The translations under genes were made by a program, and so were the position numbers. A stretch of DNA of 64,000 nucleotides from the NCBI GenBank assembly GCA_050948905.1, contig JBMNES010000001.1, positions 1,364,001 to 1,428,000 on the forward strand, written 5' to 3'. Below the pieces are notes generated by a model. The model was not told the DNA's origin. It ran no database searches and was given only the letters and a program-made list of their open reading frames with translations. This stretch comes from DTKD01 sp050948905 (GTDB lineage Bacteria > Armatimonadota > UBA5829). Below, piece by piece: positions 44,265 to 53,843 of the stretch (position 1 is its first letter; every line of letters starts with the position of its first letter).

Positions 44265-45463
44265 CCCAGCAAGTGAAAGACTACTCCGACGGATATCGTA
44301 AGCTCGCTATACTCTCGGCAATAGGCGGTCTGGTATGCTACGCGCTGATATACACTATCTTCGCTGCTGCAATTAACCAGATCAGCCCGATTTGCCACGA
44401 CTCCGACACCCTTATCGGCTGGCTGTTTCGAGTCTCAATGGCGGCGTTTGTGGTCTGTGTGCTGCTGGGCGGCCGCTACTCAGATAAGATCGGCAAACTG
44501 CCGGTGTTGTTCGTCGGCTGCCTGCTTATGGGACTCGGCACGCTTGGTTTCGGCCGCATCAATACCTTCCCGATGGCGATTATCATGTCGCTGGTGATGG
44601 GAGCGGGTGGGGGATTCACCGAGGCGATCGCGGTCGGGATCATTGCCGACGTGACCAGCCCTCACAAGCGCACCTCGATAATGAACTACGCGCAGGTCTT
44701 TTTCGCCGTCGGAGCGGTAGTCGGGCCGCTTTTTGTAACGTGGTTGATCGCGGTCGATGTTGGATATTGGCGTTGGGCATTTGTGATCACCGCCCTTACC
44801 TGTCTCGTGGCTGCTGGGGTAGTGGGAATTACCATTGGCAAACGCGAGGAACGTCCGGTGGGGGGTTCGGAAACCATCGATTGGAAGCCGCTCCTGCGTG
44901 ACCGCAGCATTTTTCTTTTATCTTTAGGAGTCTTGTTCTACGTTTCAGCGGAGAGCGGCCAGGCAAGCTGGCTGGCGAGATATTTTAAGGACGATATCGG
45001 ATCGCTGGCGCCAGTGGCTGCTGCGACTGTGGCGCTATTTTGGGGAGGCATTGGCGCGGGGCGTTATTTCGCGGTATGGACGGCCAGGCATCTGTCTGAC
45101 TACGCGATCATAGTAGTGGCGCATGCCTTTGCGTTGATCTGCCAGGTCACGCTTTTGATCACCAGGTCAGAGGGCGTTGGGCTGGTTGCGGCGGGGCTTT
45201 TAGGTTTTGCGCTTGGGCCGGGATGGCCGACTATCGTGAGCCGGGCCAGCGCTCTTCACCCCAGGCAATCCGGCACAGTACTGGCTGTGGTGGTCTCTGC
45301 CGGGGCGATAGGAGCGGCCATTTTCCCCCCTGCAATTGGTCAGGCTGCGGATCACATCGGCATGAGAAACGCATTGTGGGTATGTGCGCTATTCATCGTG
45401 GCGAACCTGGTTATCTTTGTTCCGTTGCTGCACAAGCATCGAGGGCAATCGTCAAACCCATAA
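44261..45463 (+). CDS. MFS transporter
   Basis: 400 residues, about 12 hydrophobic segments, with the MFS loop FVVCVLLGGRYSDKIGKLPV and a mid-protein loop KREERPVGGSETIDWKPLL. It begins with TTG at 44261, overlapping the preceding TGA stop as TTGA; a GTG at 44273 is an alternative. Coupled to the propeller gene, so a common substrate is plausible. The 3' end overlaps the convergent peptidase gene by 53 bases. Confidence 0.82.
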   Translation: MTQQVKDYSDGYRKLAILSAIGGLVCYALIYTIFAAAINQISPICHDSDTLIGWLFRVSMAAFVVCVLLGGRYSDKIGKLPVLFVGCLLMGLGTLGFGRINTFPMAIIMSLVMGAGGGFTEAIAVGIIADVTSPHKRTSIMNYAQVFFAVGAVVGPLFVTWLIAVDVGYWRWAFVITALTCLVAAGVVGITIGKREERPVGGSETIDWKPLLRDRSIFLLSLGVLFYVSAESGQASWLARYFKDDIGSLAPVAAATVALFWGGIGAGRYFAVWTARHLSDYAIIVVAHAFALICQVTLLITRSEGVGLVAAGLLGFALGPGWPTIVSRASALHPRQSGTVLAVVVSAGAIGAAIFPPAIGQAADHIGMRNALWVCALFIVANLVIFVPLLHKHRGQSSNP

Positions 45464-46193
45464 GCTGAACTCGCACCCGTTCGTCCATCGACAATTTGGA
45501 GGCCGGCGGCTCCAGTGTAATCACGTGGCCGCCGCAGGTCCTCCACGCATAAATCGCCAGCGGCAGACGCGTCTTGCGAAACCGGACGATTTGTGGCCGA
45601 ATCAGGCCATTTGATGCGTCCGCTCCCTCGATACATTCGTTCATATTTACCGGGCAGCCAATCGACTTTACCGCCTCTATGACCTGCTCACCAATATACA
45701 TCAACGGGTCTTCGGCAATCTCATACATATAAAAACCGGGCGAGTCCACGTCTTCGTGCATCTCGAAGACTAGATCAAAGCATTTGCCCTGCAGTGCATC
45801 TGAAATTATCCTGGCCTCCGGAGCCTGTCTGCGCAGGTTGAACTCCCGATTGAGGTCGATTCCATCCACATTCTCCCGTGTGTTGCGCTCCCATCCGGTC
45901 GGGTTGTTGCAGGCAAATACGGTGAAAGAACAACGCTCAAGAAGCGCATCGTTGGTCGCGTTTTGCTCTACAAATCGGATAGCCGCCTCGACTCCAGCAG
46001 GTTCGTCGCCGTGGATGCCCGCGTCGATCATCGCGTTTTTCTTGTCTTGTGAGGGCTTTCCAACGAGCAGGGTGAACATCTCATATTGCTGACCGCACGA
46101 AACAAACTCGCCGATTTGAACCATCTCTACGTTTGGCTGAGCTGCAGCCGCCCGCAGTCTACTTATTAACGCCTGATAATCTCGTATTACCAT
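45411..46193 (-). CDS. M14-like zinc deacylase/carboxypeptidase (succinylglutamate desuccinylase/aspartoacylase type)
   Basis: 260 residues. The zinc ligands are seen as DAGIHGDEPAG (H, E) and LVFEMHEDVDSPG (H), and the substrate-binding RN...DGIDLNREFN is present, with a late Glu in VITLEPP as catalytic base candidate. Releases an acyl group or amino acid from a small substrate. Its ATG overlaps the upstream stop as TAATG, so it is coupled to the uronate-isomerase-like gene. Overlaps the transporter on the other strand. Confidence 0.78.
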   Translation of the reverse strand: MVIRDYQALISRLRAAAAQPNVEMVQIGEFVSCGQQYEMFTLLVGKPSQDKKNAMIDAGIHGDEPAGVEAAIRFVEQNATNDALLERCSFTVFACNNPTGWERNTRENVDGIDLNREFNLRRQAPEARIISDALQGKCFDLVFEMHEDVDSPGFYMYEIAEDPLMYIGEQVIEAVKSIGCPVNMNECIEGADASNGLIRPQIVRFRKTRLPLAIYAWRTCGGHVITLEPPASKLSMDERVRVQLMGLTIALDACAATEQR

Positions 46194-47476
46194 TACTTAC
46201 TTGCAAATGCCCAGAAGTTGCCCCCGAACAAATCTGCCACATCCCTTTGTATTTCTTCGTCGCTAACTGTCCAGCCGGTAGCCGTAAGGTTTTCATATTG
46301 CCGCGCCAGCGCATCGGCTATAACCATACGGGAGTGCTCCCATTTATAAATGAGCTGGTCCAGCACCCGACAGTCCGAATGCTGTGGAATCATGCTCATA
46401 CCTAACAATTCAAATCGCATTCTTGTGATTTCTTCTATCAAAGACGGCGTATTTAAGAACCACCAGCAGCCGAACACCATGAGGTTCGCGAATTTCCGAG
46501 CCAGCACGCACAGCCCGTGCTGATTCTCTCGCGCCAGCATCGTGATTAGGAACTTGTTGTTGGAATACACCTGGCACAGCCGCTCTATCGGGCCGAGGTC
46601 CGCGATCCCCACCGAATCCCCCGCCGATTTAAGCTCCGAGTTGACGTTTCTTTTCACCCCGATCATAAGCGCAACTGGGATATTTCTCTCTTCCGCCACC
46701 GGCAGAACACACTCAGATATCAGCCTCGACCTCGCCGAGCCATCCGGGAAAGTGAAATCGGCCGGCAGCGAAGAGGCTATATACAGCGGGCTCATCCGGT
46801 CTATCCACTCGTTAAGAAACCGCCGAACTTCGTTGCAGGTTTTGACATCGACATAATCGCTGACGTTATATCCCCACAACCGCATCAGATCCTCAGTCGA
46901 TTCCCATTCGTTGAGCATCGGATCCAGCCTCAGCGCGGGTTTGAATCGGTCATCAATTTTAGGCCGGGCAAGCCACGTCGCCCTTTCGGTCTCGTCGAAC
47001 GGGTCATTGGTCATCACTACCGAATCGACCCCGGATAATTCGAAAACTCGGTCTACATGTTCCTCCACAGAAAGCCCATCGAAGAACTCTCTATAAGCGT
47101 TCAAATCGCGGGATGCCGTGTCCAAACCGAATCGGTCCAACACGGTCAGCACGCCCCTGCACGCCTCACTCACCGGGGAATGGTCGATAAACAGAGTCTT
47201 CCAAACCAGATCCGCCTGCTCTCGTTTCGAGCGTTTCCAGAAACCATCCGGAGTAGTCGCCCCCCAACGCAGAGTCTCGGCAACAAGATAATGATACGTC
47301 AGCAGTTCGTCGACACCGCGCAGCAGAAGCGATTGGAAATTGTTGGAAAATAAGTGTGTATGAATATCCGTAATCCGCGCATCGCGCACAGCCTGCAGCA
47401 CTCTTTCTTGAACGGTAACGTCTCTGAGTCTCAACCCGCTGACCTCTCTTGTCATTATTATTCGGCATTTTAACAT
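46193..47476 (-). CDS. Uronate isomerase (UxaC)-like amidohydrolase-superfamily protein
   Basis: 427 residues. Family features are RITDIHTHLFSNNFQSLLL (H-x-H), YHYLVAETLRWGAT, W/F-rich KRSKREQADLVWKT, and the C-terminal FELLGMSMIPQHSDCRVLDQ. Classical UxaC isomerises glucuronate or galacturonate; this shorter divergent relative may act on another compound, as suggested by coupling to a deacylase. Start is uncertain: ATG at 47476 or 47455, neither with a clear ribosome-binding site. Confidence 0.7.
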   Translation of the reverse strand: MLKCRIIMTREVSGLRLRDVTVQERVLQAVRDARITDIHTHLFSNNFQSLLLRGVDELLTYHYLVAETLRWGATTPDGFWKRSKREQADLVWKTLFIDHSPVSEACRGVLTVLDRFGLDTASRDLNAYREFFDGLSVEEHVDRVFELSGVDSVVMTNDPFDETERATWLARPKIDDRFKPALRLDPMLNEWESTEDLMRLWGYNVSDYVDVKTCNEVRRFLNEWIDRMSPLYIASSLPADFTFPDGSARSRLISECVLPVAEERNIPVALMIGVKRNVNSELKSAGDSVGIADLGPIERLCQVYSNNKFLITMLARENQHGLCVLARKFANLMVFGCWWFLNTPSLIEEITRMRFELLGMSMIPQHSDCRVLDQLIYKWEHSRMVIADALARQYENLTATGWTVSDEEIQRDVADLFGGNFWAFASK

Positions 47477-47543
47477 GCGTGAGCTGCTTTGTCACTTTAT
47501 AACATTCCTCGCAACAGCTCACGAATGATGAGCGTCCTTGCCA

Positions 47544-48254
47544 GTAGTTTCCGATCTCCGTCTCGGACAGCCAGTGTTCATTGATGGATTGTCTGGCTGG
47601 GACAGAGACCAGCCACTACGATGATATTGTAGTGTCCGATCTCCGTCTCGGACAGCTAGTGTTCGTAGATAGATTGGCTGGCTGGGACAGAGACCAGCCA
47701 CTACGATAATATTGTAGTGTCCGATCTCCGTCTCGGACAGCTAGTGTTCGTTGATAGGTCGGCTGGCTGGGACAGAGACCAGCCACTACGCAAATAATAT
47801 AGTTTCCGATCTCCGTCTCGGACAGCTAGTGTTCGTTGATAGATTGGCTGGCTGGGACAGAGACCAGCCACTACGATGATATTGTAGTGTCCGATCTCCG
47901 TCTCGGACAGCTAGTGTTCGTTGATAGATTGGCTGGCTGGGACAGAGACCAGCCACTACGATGATATTGTAGTGTCCGATCTCCGTCTCGGACAGCTAGT
48001 GTTCGTTGATAGATTGGCTGGCTGGGACAGAGACCAGCCACTACGATGATATTGTAGTGTCCGATCTCCGTCTCGGACAGCTAGTGTTCGTTGATAGGTC
48101 GGCTGGCTGGGACAGAGGCCAGCCACTACGGTGATATTGTAGTGTCCGATCTCCGTCTCGGACTGCTAGTGTTCATTGATGGATTGCCTGGCTGGGACAT
48201 AGGCCAGCCACTACGATGATATTGTAGTGTCCGATCTCCGTATCGGACAGCTAG
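47544..48254. repeat. Exact 85-bp tandem array of paired hairpins, eight full copies plus one partial
   Basis: CCGATCTCCGT occurs at 47551, 47636, 47721, 47806, 47891, 47976, 48061 and 48146, and CCGATCTCCGTA at 48231: a constant 85-base period. Each unit reads GTAG, a TCCGA/TCGGA hairpin with loop TCTCCGTC, a 24-base linker, a TGGCTGG/CCAGCCA hairpin with loop GACAGAGA, CTAC, and a short GATGATATT spacer. The same pair occurs singly and reversed at 42102-42173. The gap 47477-48478 contains no gene. Confidence 0.95.
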
Positions 48255-48478
48255 AGGAGGATAGTTGAAATAGAGGAGGGTAGTCGAAAGGGCGGGGCTA
48301 GTGGGTTAATAGTACTGCGCTTGCAATAAAATCATTTGCCCTATTGCCAAACGGCCTTCAATGAGGTATAAAGCTATTAGAGGACCGGCGCATTATGCGT
48401 CGGCTATCGCAGTTTGCCGCCACTATGTGATTGTTATTCGGACCCGGCTTGGGCCGGTCGTTGAGGTGAAAACAGGAT

Positions 48479-48946
48479 ATGAGATCAGCATTTACCGTTG
48501 CAGCAGTCATCGTGTGCTTGCTCTTCGCGTGCGTAGCAATGGCCGACGGGGTTCCGGAGCCGTTGTATATGTCTGGAAAGGCGCTCGGGGGCGCGGCACT
48601 TAATCAGTATACCCCGGGAGTCGAGGGCGGAGCTGGCCCCAACAATATCGGGCTCCTTGTGCGCACCTACGGCAAAGTGACCTTCGTCGATGCCGCCAAC
48701 AAATATTTTTACATAGATGACGGCTCTGGCAGAATCGACGGTACTATGAACGCAGGGGCTCCTGTGGTCGGAGTCAGAGTCAGCTACGGCGGATTGGCTG
48801 CCGGCGTGCCTGCCATCAATCCACCAGCGGTCAATGACAAAGTTGTAGTGACGGGAATCATCAGCACCTGCCTGGTGCCGGCCAATAACGGGGCGATTCA
48901 GCCTAATCTTCGGGCCAGATCGCAGGGCGACATTATCGCTCAATAA
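48479..48946 (+). CDS. Small secreted OB-fold-like protein
   Basis: 155 residues with a signal peptide (MRSAFTVAAVIVCLLFACVAMA). The mature part contains NIGLLVRTYGKVTFVDAANK, FYIDDGSGRIDGTM and DKVVVTGIISTCLVPANNG, a beta-barrel pattern. The same domain ends the next protein (NVGLRVRLFGRVSWIDPWNG, VYIDDGTHLMDGTV), so the two probably have a common ancestor. GAGGTG lies about 12 bases upstream. Function unknown. Confidence 0.68.
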   Translation: MRSAFTVAAVIVCLLFACVAMADGVPEPLYMSGKALGGAALNQYTPGVEGGAGPNNIGLLVRTYGKVTFVDAANKYFYIDDGSGRIDGTMNAGAPVVGVRVSYGGLAAGVPAINPPAVNDKVVVTGIISTCLVPANNGAIQPNLRARSQGDIIAQ

Positions 48947-49049
48947 GCGGGCTAATACGATCACAGTCGATCGAAGTATATATCTCAGCGCCTGGCCGCC
49001 TACGGTCGCTAGCTCTACCCGGGTATTGTCCGGGGGTATATGGTGACGG

Positions 49050-51449
49050 ATGGCGATAAGAATCCACATCTTAATATGCCTGTGCCTGACGCTCACCGTC
49101 GCGCCCGCGTTTTCGTCCACTCCCATAACAAACCCCGGTTTTGAACAGGGTATGGATGGGTGGACGGCGTACTCTTATCAACCTTATCCAGAAGTTCAAC
49201 CTGCGGAGCCGCAAACCGGGTGCGTCGGCGCATCTCCGTGCGTCTTTAATCTCCTAAATGACACCAGCGTACCAGAAGGTGGCGCGGCGTGCGGCATTCA
49301 ATCATTTGAGACAACCGGCAATGGCGGGGTCTGCCAAACCTTTTCCTGGACTGGAGACGCTGCTTCGATCAGTGTTACTGCTCGCGCCTATTCGGAAAAA
49401 TACGACACCACCCCATACAACAACGGCTGCAGGGTCAGGATGGGGCTGGTCTCAGGGGTCGCACAAAGCCGGGATGAAGTATACAACTGGACCGAGTTTC
49501 CGTGGGGGGATCAATGGTGCACGCGAACCCTGCAGGTGCCAGGAGCAGGGACTTACACCATATTCATCGAAGCCGAGCAGCCAAACTCGTCCGCGATAAT
49601 GTCTACACTCTGGGACAAAGTAGATTTTACCCCACAACCCCCAGTTCTGATTACACTCGGGCCGACCATAACCCGCGATCCGCTAAACCCGGACACGTCA
49701 CTGACGATCTCGTGGTCGACCAATGTGCCGTCCTCGTCGATCGTCGATTATGGCTTGACTGACGCCTACAGCCAGACCGAGGCCAGCCAGACGTTGGTCA
49801 CGGAGCACAATGTCACGCTCAGCGGCCTTGAGCCGTCAAAGCAATACTACTATAAAATAACAAGTGAGGCCGCCGGCTATCTCAGCTACGTTTCAGACCA
49901 TCTGACCTTTAAAAACCCGATCTGGCTCTCTGATATCGTGACAAAAGTCGGCCCCAGCGGAGATATGACAATAGAGTGGCGGACGGATCTGCTCTCCACC
50001 TCCCAGGTCGAGTACTGGACGGGGTCAGGCCCGCACGTCTTTACCGAAGAGGCTTATTCCTATGTAACCAAGCACAAAGTCAACCTCGGTGTTCTGGATG
50101 AGGGAACTCAATACAGTTTCCGTGTCTGGAGTCGCCGGCCGGGCTATACCGATGCGTCTTCCGAGATTATGACTTTCTGGACTCTGCCCGAAATTGGATG
50201 GTCGCTCGCCAATGGCGACTTCGAATGCATAACGCCGGGGCAGGGTCACAGCCTTAGCCCGTGGGTGCAATATACGACTCAGGAGGGAGTCTCCGGATAC
50301 AACCCAATTGATGGCTTGATCGGCCCATACCCCTCTGGCGGTTCGAACACCTGGCTTGCCGGCGTGACCGCATATAACGGCAGCTATTTTCTCGGTGCAG
50401 GGGCAAGCCTGGCATACAAAAACGGCGGGGTCTTCCAGAGGGTTTATGTCGATCCCGGAGACTTTTACACCCTGTCCGCAAGGTATATGACATATCAGGT
50501 CGGTGGAGAAGAGGGTTATACAGAAGTCAAAATTGGCATAGACCCCGAAGGCGGGATCGACCCCGGCAGCCCTAATATCGTGTGGTGGCACGGCCATTCC
50601 GCCACAAACGACGCCACCTGGCACCCGGCAGCAATAACCGTCACCGCAGGGGAAAACGGCGTCGCGACCGTATTTCTGGAGTTTGAGCACCTCTTCGCGT
50701 TAAAGTGGCACGTCTCGGCTATAGACGGGGTCAGGTTCGAATCTCCTAAGCCGCGCAGCGTTGGCGCGTTAAAGGCCTCAAAGGACAGCCTCGGCGGCAT
50801 ATTAGAGGATAAAATAGTCACCCACATCAGCCCGAATCAAATATACGCGCTGGGCCGGGTATGTCAGAAGGTTTACGTTCAGGATGATAATCGTTCGGCA
50901 GGAATAGGGGTGTTACTGCCGCTCGGAGACGGGCCAAACCCTCAACTGATGCGCGGATTGACCGCTACAGGCTCCCTGATCATTATCAACAAGGAAGCGG
51001 TATTTTACGCGTCGCAATGGTCGCTGGGCACTTCTCGTCAATCACTTCCGAAGCCGTTTGCCATGTCTCAGGCTTCGGTCGGCAAGGCCGGGCCGAATCA
51101 GCCTGCATTAAATCAAAAGTCGGCCGGGTTGTCCAACGTCGGTTTGAGAGTCCGCCTATTCGGCAGGGTAAGCTGGATCGATCCGTGGAATGGCTCGGTC
51201 TATATCGACGACGGGACCCATCTTATGGACGGAACCGTGGCCGGGGAGGCCCCTGTGCGAGGCATCCGCACCCAGATAATCAACAAGCCGGCTCAGACAC
51301 CTGCGGTGGGAGACTACATAGCGGTGACTGGGGTGCTGGGAGTCGAGCTTGTTGACCCGGATAACTGGCCAGACCCGACAGACTACCCCGCATATAAAAT
51401 ATTCACCAATTCATCCGACGATTGGGACCTGCTCTGGACCGCGCCGTAG
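49050..51449 (+). CDS. Secreted multidomain protein: CBM-like, Fn3-like and OB-like domains
   Basis: 799 residues; signal peptide IRIHILICLCLTLTVAPAFS. Order: an N-terminal CBM-like beta-sandwich (ITNPGFEQGMDGWTAYSYQP to about 190); two Fn3-like domains (PDTSLTISWSTNVPSSSIVD, then SGDMTIEWRTDLLSTSQVEY), the first like the N-domain of purple acid phosphatases; a second CBM-like domain (LANGDFECITPGQGHSLSPW); and a C-terminal OB-like domain shared with the preceding gene. No catalytic domain. Likely a glycan-binding or surface protein. Confidence 0.7.
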   Translation: MAIRIHILICLCLTLTVAPAFSSTPITNPGFEQGMDGWTAYSYQPYPEVQPAEPQTGCVGASPCVFNLLNDTSVPEGGAACGIQSFETTGNGGVCQTFSWTGDAASISVTARAYSEKYDTTPYNNGCRVRMGLVSGVAQSRDEVYNWTEFPWGDQWCTRTLQVPGAGTYTIFIEAEQPNSSAIMSTLWDKVDFTPQPPVLITLGPTITRDPLNPDTSLTISWSTNVPSSSIVDYGLTDAYSQTEASQTLVTEHNVTLSGLEPSKQYYYKITSEAAGYLSYVSDHLTFKNPIWLSDIVTKVGPSGDMTIEWRTDLLSTSQVEYWTGSGPHVFTEEAYSYVTKHKVNLGVLDEGTQYSFRVWSRRPGYTDASSEIMTFWTLPEIGWSLANGDFECITPGQGHSLSPWVQYTTQEGVSGYNPIDGLIGPYPSGGSNTWLAGVTAYNGSYFLGAGASLAYKNGGVFQRVYVDPGDFYTLSARYMTYQVGGEEGYTEVKIGIDPEGGIDPGSPNIVWWHGHSATNDATWHPAAITVTAGENGVATVFLEFEHLFALKWHVSAIDGVRFESPKPRSVGALKASKDSLGGILEDKIVTHISPNQIYALGRVCQKVYVQDDNRSAGIGVLLPLGDGPNPQLMRGLTATGSLIIINKEAVFYASQWSLGTSRQSLPKPFAMSQASVGKAGPNQPALNQKSAGLSNVGLRVRLFGRVSWIDPWNGSVYIDDGTHLMDGTVAGEAPVRGIRTQIINKPAQTPAVGDYIAVTGVLGVELVDPDNWPDPTDYPAYKIFTNSSDDWDLLWTAP

Positions 51450-51457
51450 ATCCTCTT

Positions 51458-52396
51458 TCAGCGGTCTTTGACCAACTCCGACACCTTAACGATTTCAAAC
51501 CCGCGCTTGTTTATCTGCTCTATCAGATCAGGAAGCTGCTTCGCCGTCGGTTCGCTTCCGCAATGCATCAGCACAATATCCCCGCCCTGGATTCTTTCCA
51601 ATATGCGATCCTCGATCTGCTGAGCCGTTATCCCCTTCTTGAAGGCATCCCAGCTATCCAAAGACCAGTATATCGACGTATATCCCTGCTCTCCCGCCAC
51701 GCTTAACACCCGCTTATCCCTGCCACCAAATGGAGGCCGGAAGAACGGCTTGGTGGAAGCACCGGTCAGTTTGAAGACGATATCCTCAGTTTTTTGGAGT
51801 TGCTCGACTATGGCGGAGTCGCTGATCTTTCTGAAGTCCGGGTGTGAGTAGCTGTGATTTGCGATCTCATGGCCTTCGGCGATGATCTGCTTCACCAGTT
51901 CCGGGTCTTTTTCGCACCATTTCCCTGTCAAAAAGAAAGTCACGTGCAGCCCCGCTTCTTTCAGCGTTTTTAAAATACTGGACGTCGGTGCTGAGCTCGC
52001 CCCTGCGTCAAAAGTCAACGCGACTTTGTTGCTTCCTTTGACGTAAGCTATCTCGCCCGGGTAGCCCTCATATCGCCTGTGGGGTTTGGTCGCTTTCCTA
52101 TTCGCCGTAGGATTAGTCACTTCCCTGCTGGTTCTGGCTGCCGCAATATCTGTTTTGACCTCAGCTTTTTCGACCTTTTCGTCGTTCGCCTTAGCTACAG
52201 GCTCTTCGACTATTTCGGCAGGTTTCACGCCCTCAGATGAATCCACTTTGGCCTGAGACTTTGGTTTGGATGCCTGCTGCCTGGTGGATTTTTCTGCCCG
52301 TGGAGGAGACGAACAGGAGATCGCCAGCGAGATCACCATGGCCATCAAAGCCGCGATAATAAAAAAGTGACGGGTGTTTCGAAAATAACTACACAT
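51458..52396 (-). CDS. Polysaccharide deacetylase lipoprotein (NodB/CE4)
   Basis: 312 residues from the ATG at 52396, with GGGGAG 6 bases upstream. A lipobox (SLAISC) ends a hydrophobic stretch, predicting a lipid-anchored protein. A proline/lysine-rich spacer precedes the NodB domain: VALTFDAGASSAP (motif 1, DA instead of the usual DD), NHSYSHPDF (zinc His), FFRPPFGGRDKRV, YWSLDSWDAF and IVLMHCG. Probably trims N-acetyl groups from peptidoglycan or an exopolysaccharide. Downstream of the S41 pair on the same strand. Confidence 0.88.
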   Translation of the reverse strand: MCSYFRNTRHFFIIAALMAMVISLAISCSSPPRAEKSTRQQASKPKSQAKVDSSEGVKPAEIVEEPVAKANDEKVEKAEVKTDIAAARTSREVTNPTANRKATKPHRRYEGYPGEIAYVKGSNKVALTFDAGASSAPTSSILKTLKEAGLHVTFFLTGKWCEKDPELVKQIIAEGHEIANHSYSHPDFRKISDSAIVEQLQKTEDIVFKLTGASTKPFFRPPFGGRDKRVLSVAGEQGYTSIYWSLDSWDAFKKGITAQQIEDRILERIQGGDIVLMHCGSEPTAKQLPDLIEQINKRGFEIVKVSELVKDR

Positions 52397-52470
52397 ACCG
52401 CTCCCCCAGTACATCCTGATTCTGGCAGGCGCCAGCGACTAACCAGAGGTCTGACATGGTCGCCGGTCGT

Positions 52471-53841
52471 TTATTTAGCCTTCTTCTGCGTGGATTTGGA
52501 TACTTTTCCGTCTGTTTTAGCAGCCTCAGCGGTTGCTGCGGGCTTCTCATATTTGTTCAACGCACTCTTCGGCAGCAACCCCATCTTAACTTTCAGCACT
52601 TCAACCGCAGCCGCCAGTTGGTTATCAGTGGCAGGGTCTGTCGGGTCAAGATTATCCGCAGCCTCGACTTCTATGTCGGGGTCAATGCCTTTTTTATGGA
52701 TGTCGGTGCCCTTAGGGGTGAGATACTTAGCCGTGGTAATCGCCACCGCCGAGCCATCCTGCAGTGGCAGAATGGTCTGCACTCGACCCTTACCAAACGT
52801 CGTGGTGCCGACCAGCGTGCCGGCTCCATCGTCTTTAATCGCCCCGGAGACGATCTCCGATGCGCTCGCCGACGACTTATCCACCAGCACCACCAGCGGG
52901 TATCTCTTGTGATTGTGCTTATCCTCTTCGACATACAGCGGGTTCTTCTGCCCGCCGCGCTCCTGGATAGTCACCACCGGCCCGCTTTCAATAAACCGGC
53001 TGCCGATATCCACCGCCACCGAAAGCAGCCCGCCAGGATTGCCCCGAAGGTCGAATATAAGCCCCTTTATATGTTTCTTTTCCAGAGCAGACAAAGCCGC
53101 ATCGTATTGCTCGTCGCTTTTTTCGTTGAACTGTCGCAGCCTGATATAACCGATCTTCGCAGCCTCGTCGGCCATCCGAGAGTCGACCATCTGGAACTGC
53201 ACGGTCTTGCGCATGATCACTTTATCGATCGGCTTAGCCACTCCAGGCCGCCGCAGCGTCAGCTTGACCTTGGTTCCTTCCTGTCCGCGAATCAGCTTCA
53301 CAACCTCGAGGATATCGACGCCCTTGATCGACTTATCATCTACGGCTATTATCACGTCGTTAGCCTTAACCCCGGCCTTCATCGCCGGCGTATCAGGCAG
53401 CGGTTCTTTTATGTAGACTTCGTTATTTTTATTAGTATCGAGCTGCGCGCCGATTCCGGTGAAGTTGCCTTCGTTCTCCTCGCGCATCTTCTTATAAGAT
53501 TCCGGGTCCATAAACCGGGTAAACGGGTCTCCAAGCGCCTGCAGGGTGCCGCGAATGGCGTCGTAGGTGATCTCCTGCTCATCAATTGTTTTAGTGCCGT
53601 AGTAATCCGACTTGAGCCGATCCATCACCGCGGAGTAGGTCTCAATTAGCGGCAAAGTGCGGCTGCTTGGGTCCGGAGCCTCACCTGCAAGAGTCTCCAG
53701 CCTTTGCGGCATAAGCTCGACGCTTGCAGCCAGCTTATCCAGTGCAAAACCATTTGCCCGGACATCCTGCACAAGGAAACCAGCGACAAACGCGGCTGCC
53801 AAAACAACAGCTATAAGCGAATAAACGGCTACTCTTTTCAT
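52471..53841 (-). CDS. S41 C-terminal processing peptidase, catalytically complete
   Basis: 456 residues; N-terminal signal/anchor (VAVYSLIAVVLAAAFVAGFL), PDZ domain at about 120-205 (FTGIGAQLDTNKNNEVYIKE), and an S41 core with DLRGNPGGLL. The catalytic Ser326 is in SSASASE and Lys351 in FGKGRVQ, 25 residues apart as in Prc and CtpA. Cleaves unfolded or tagged envelope proteins, or processes peptidoglycan hydrolases. It begins 2 bases after the inactive paralog. Confidence 0.93.
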   Translation of the reverse strand: MKRVAVYSLIAVVLAAAFVAGFLVQDVRANGFALDKLAASVELMPQRLETLAGEAPDPSSRTLPLIETYSAVMDRLKSDYYGTKTIDEQEITYDAIRGTLQALGDPFTRFMDPESYKKMREENEGNFTGIGAQLDTNKNNEVYIKEPLPDTPAMKAGVKANDVIIAVDDKSIKGVDILEVVKLIRGQEGTKVKLTLRRPGVAKPIDKVIMRKTVQFQMVDSRMADEAAKIGYIRLRQFNEKSDEQYDAALSALEKKHIKGLIFDLRGNPGGLLSVAVDIGSRFIESGPVVTIQERGGQKNPLYVEEDKHNHKRYPLVVLVDKSSASASEIVSGAIKDDGAGTLVGTTTFGKGRVQTILPLQDGSAVAITTAKYLTPKGTDIHKKGIDPDIEVEAADNLDPTDPATDNQLAAAVEVLKVKMGLLPKSALNKYEKPAATAEAAKTDGKVSKSTQKKAK

Positions 53842-53843
53842 AG

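Noticed and set aside
47544..48254. CRISPR array
   Set aside because: The entire 85-base unit is repeated with no unique spacers, units are internally palindromic twice, and no cas genes are present.
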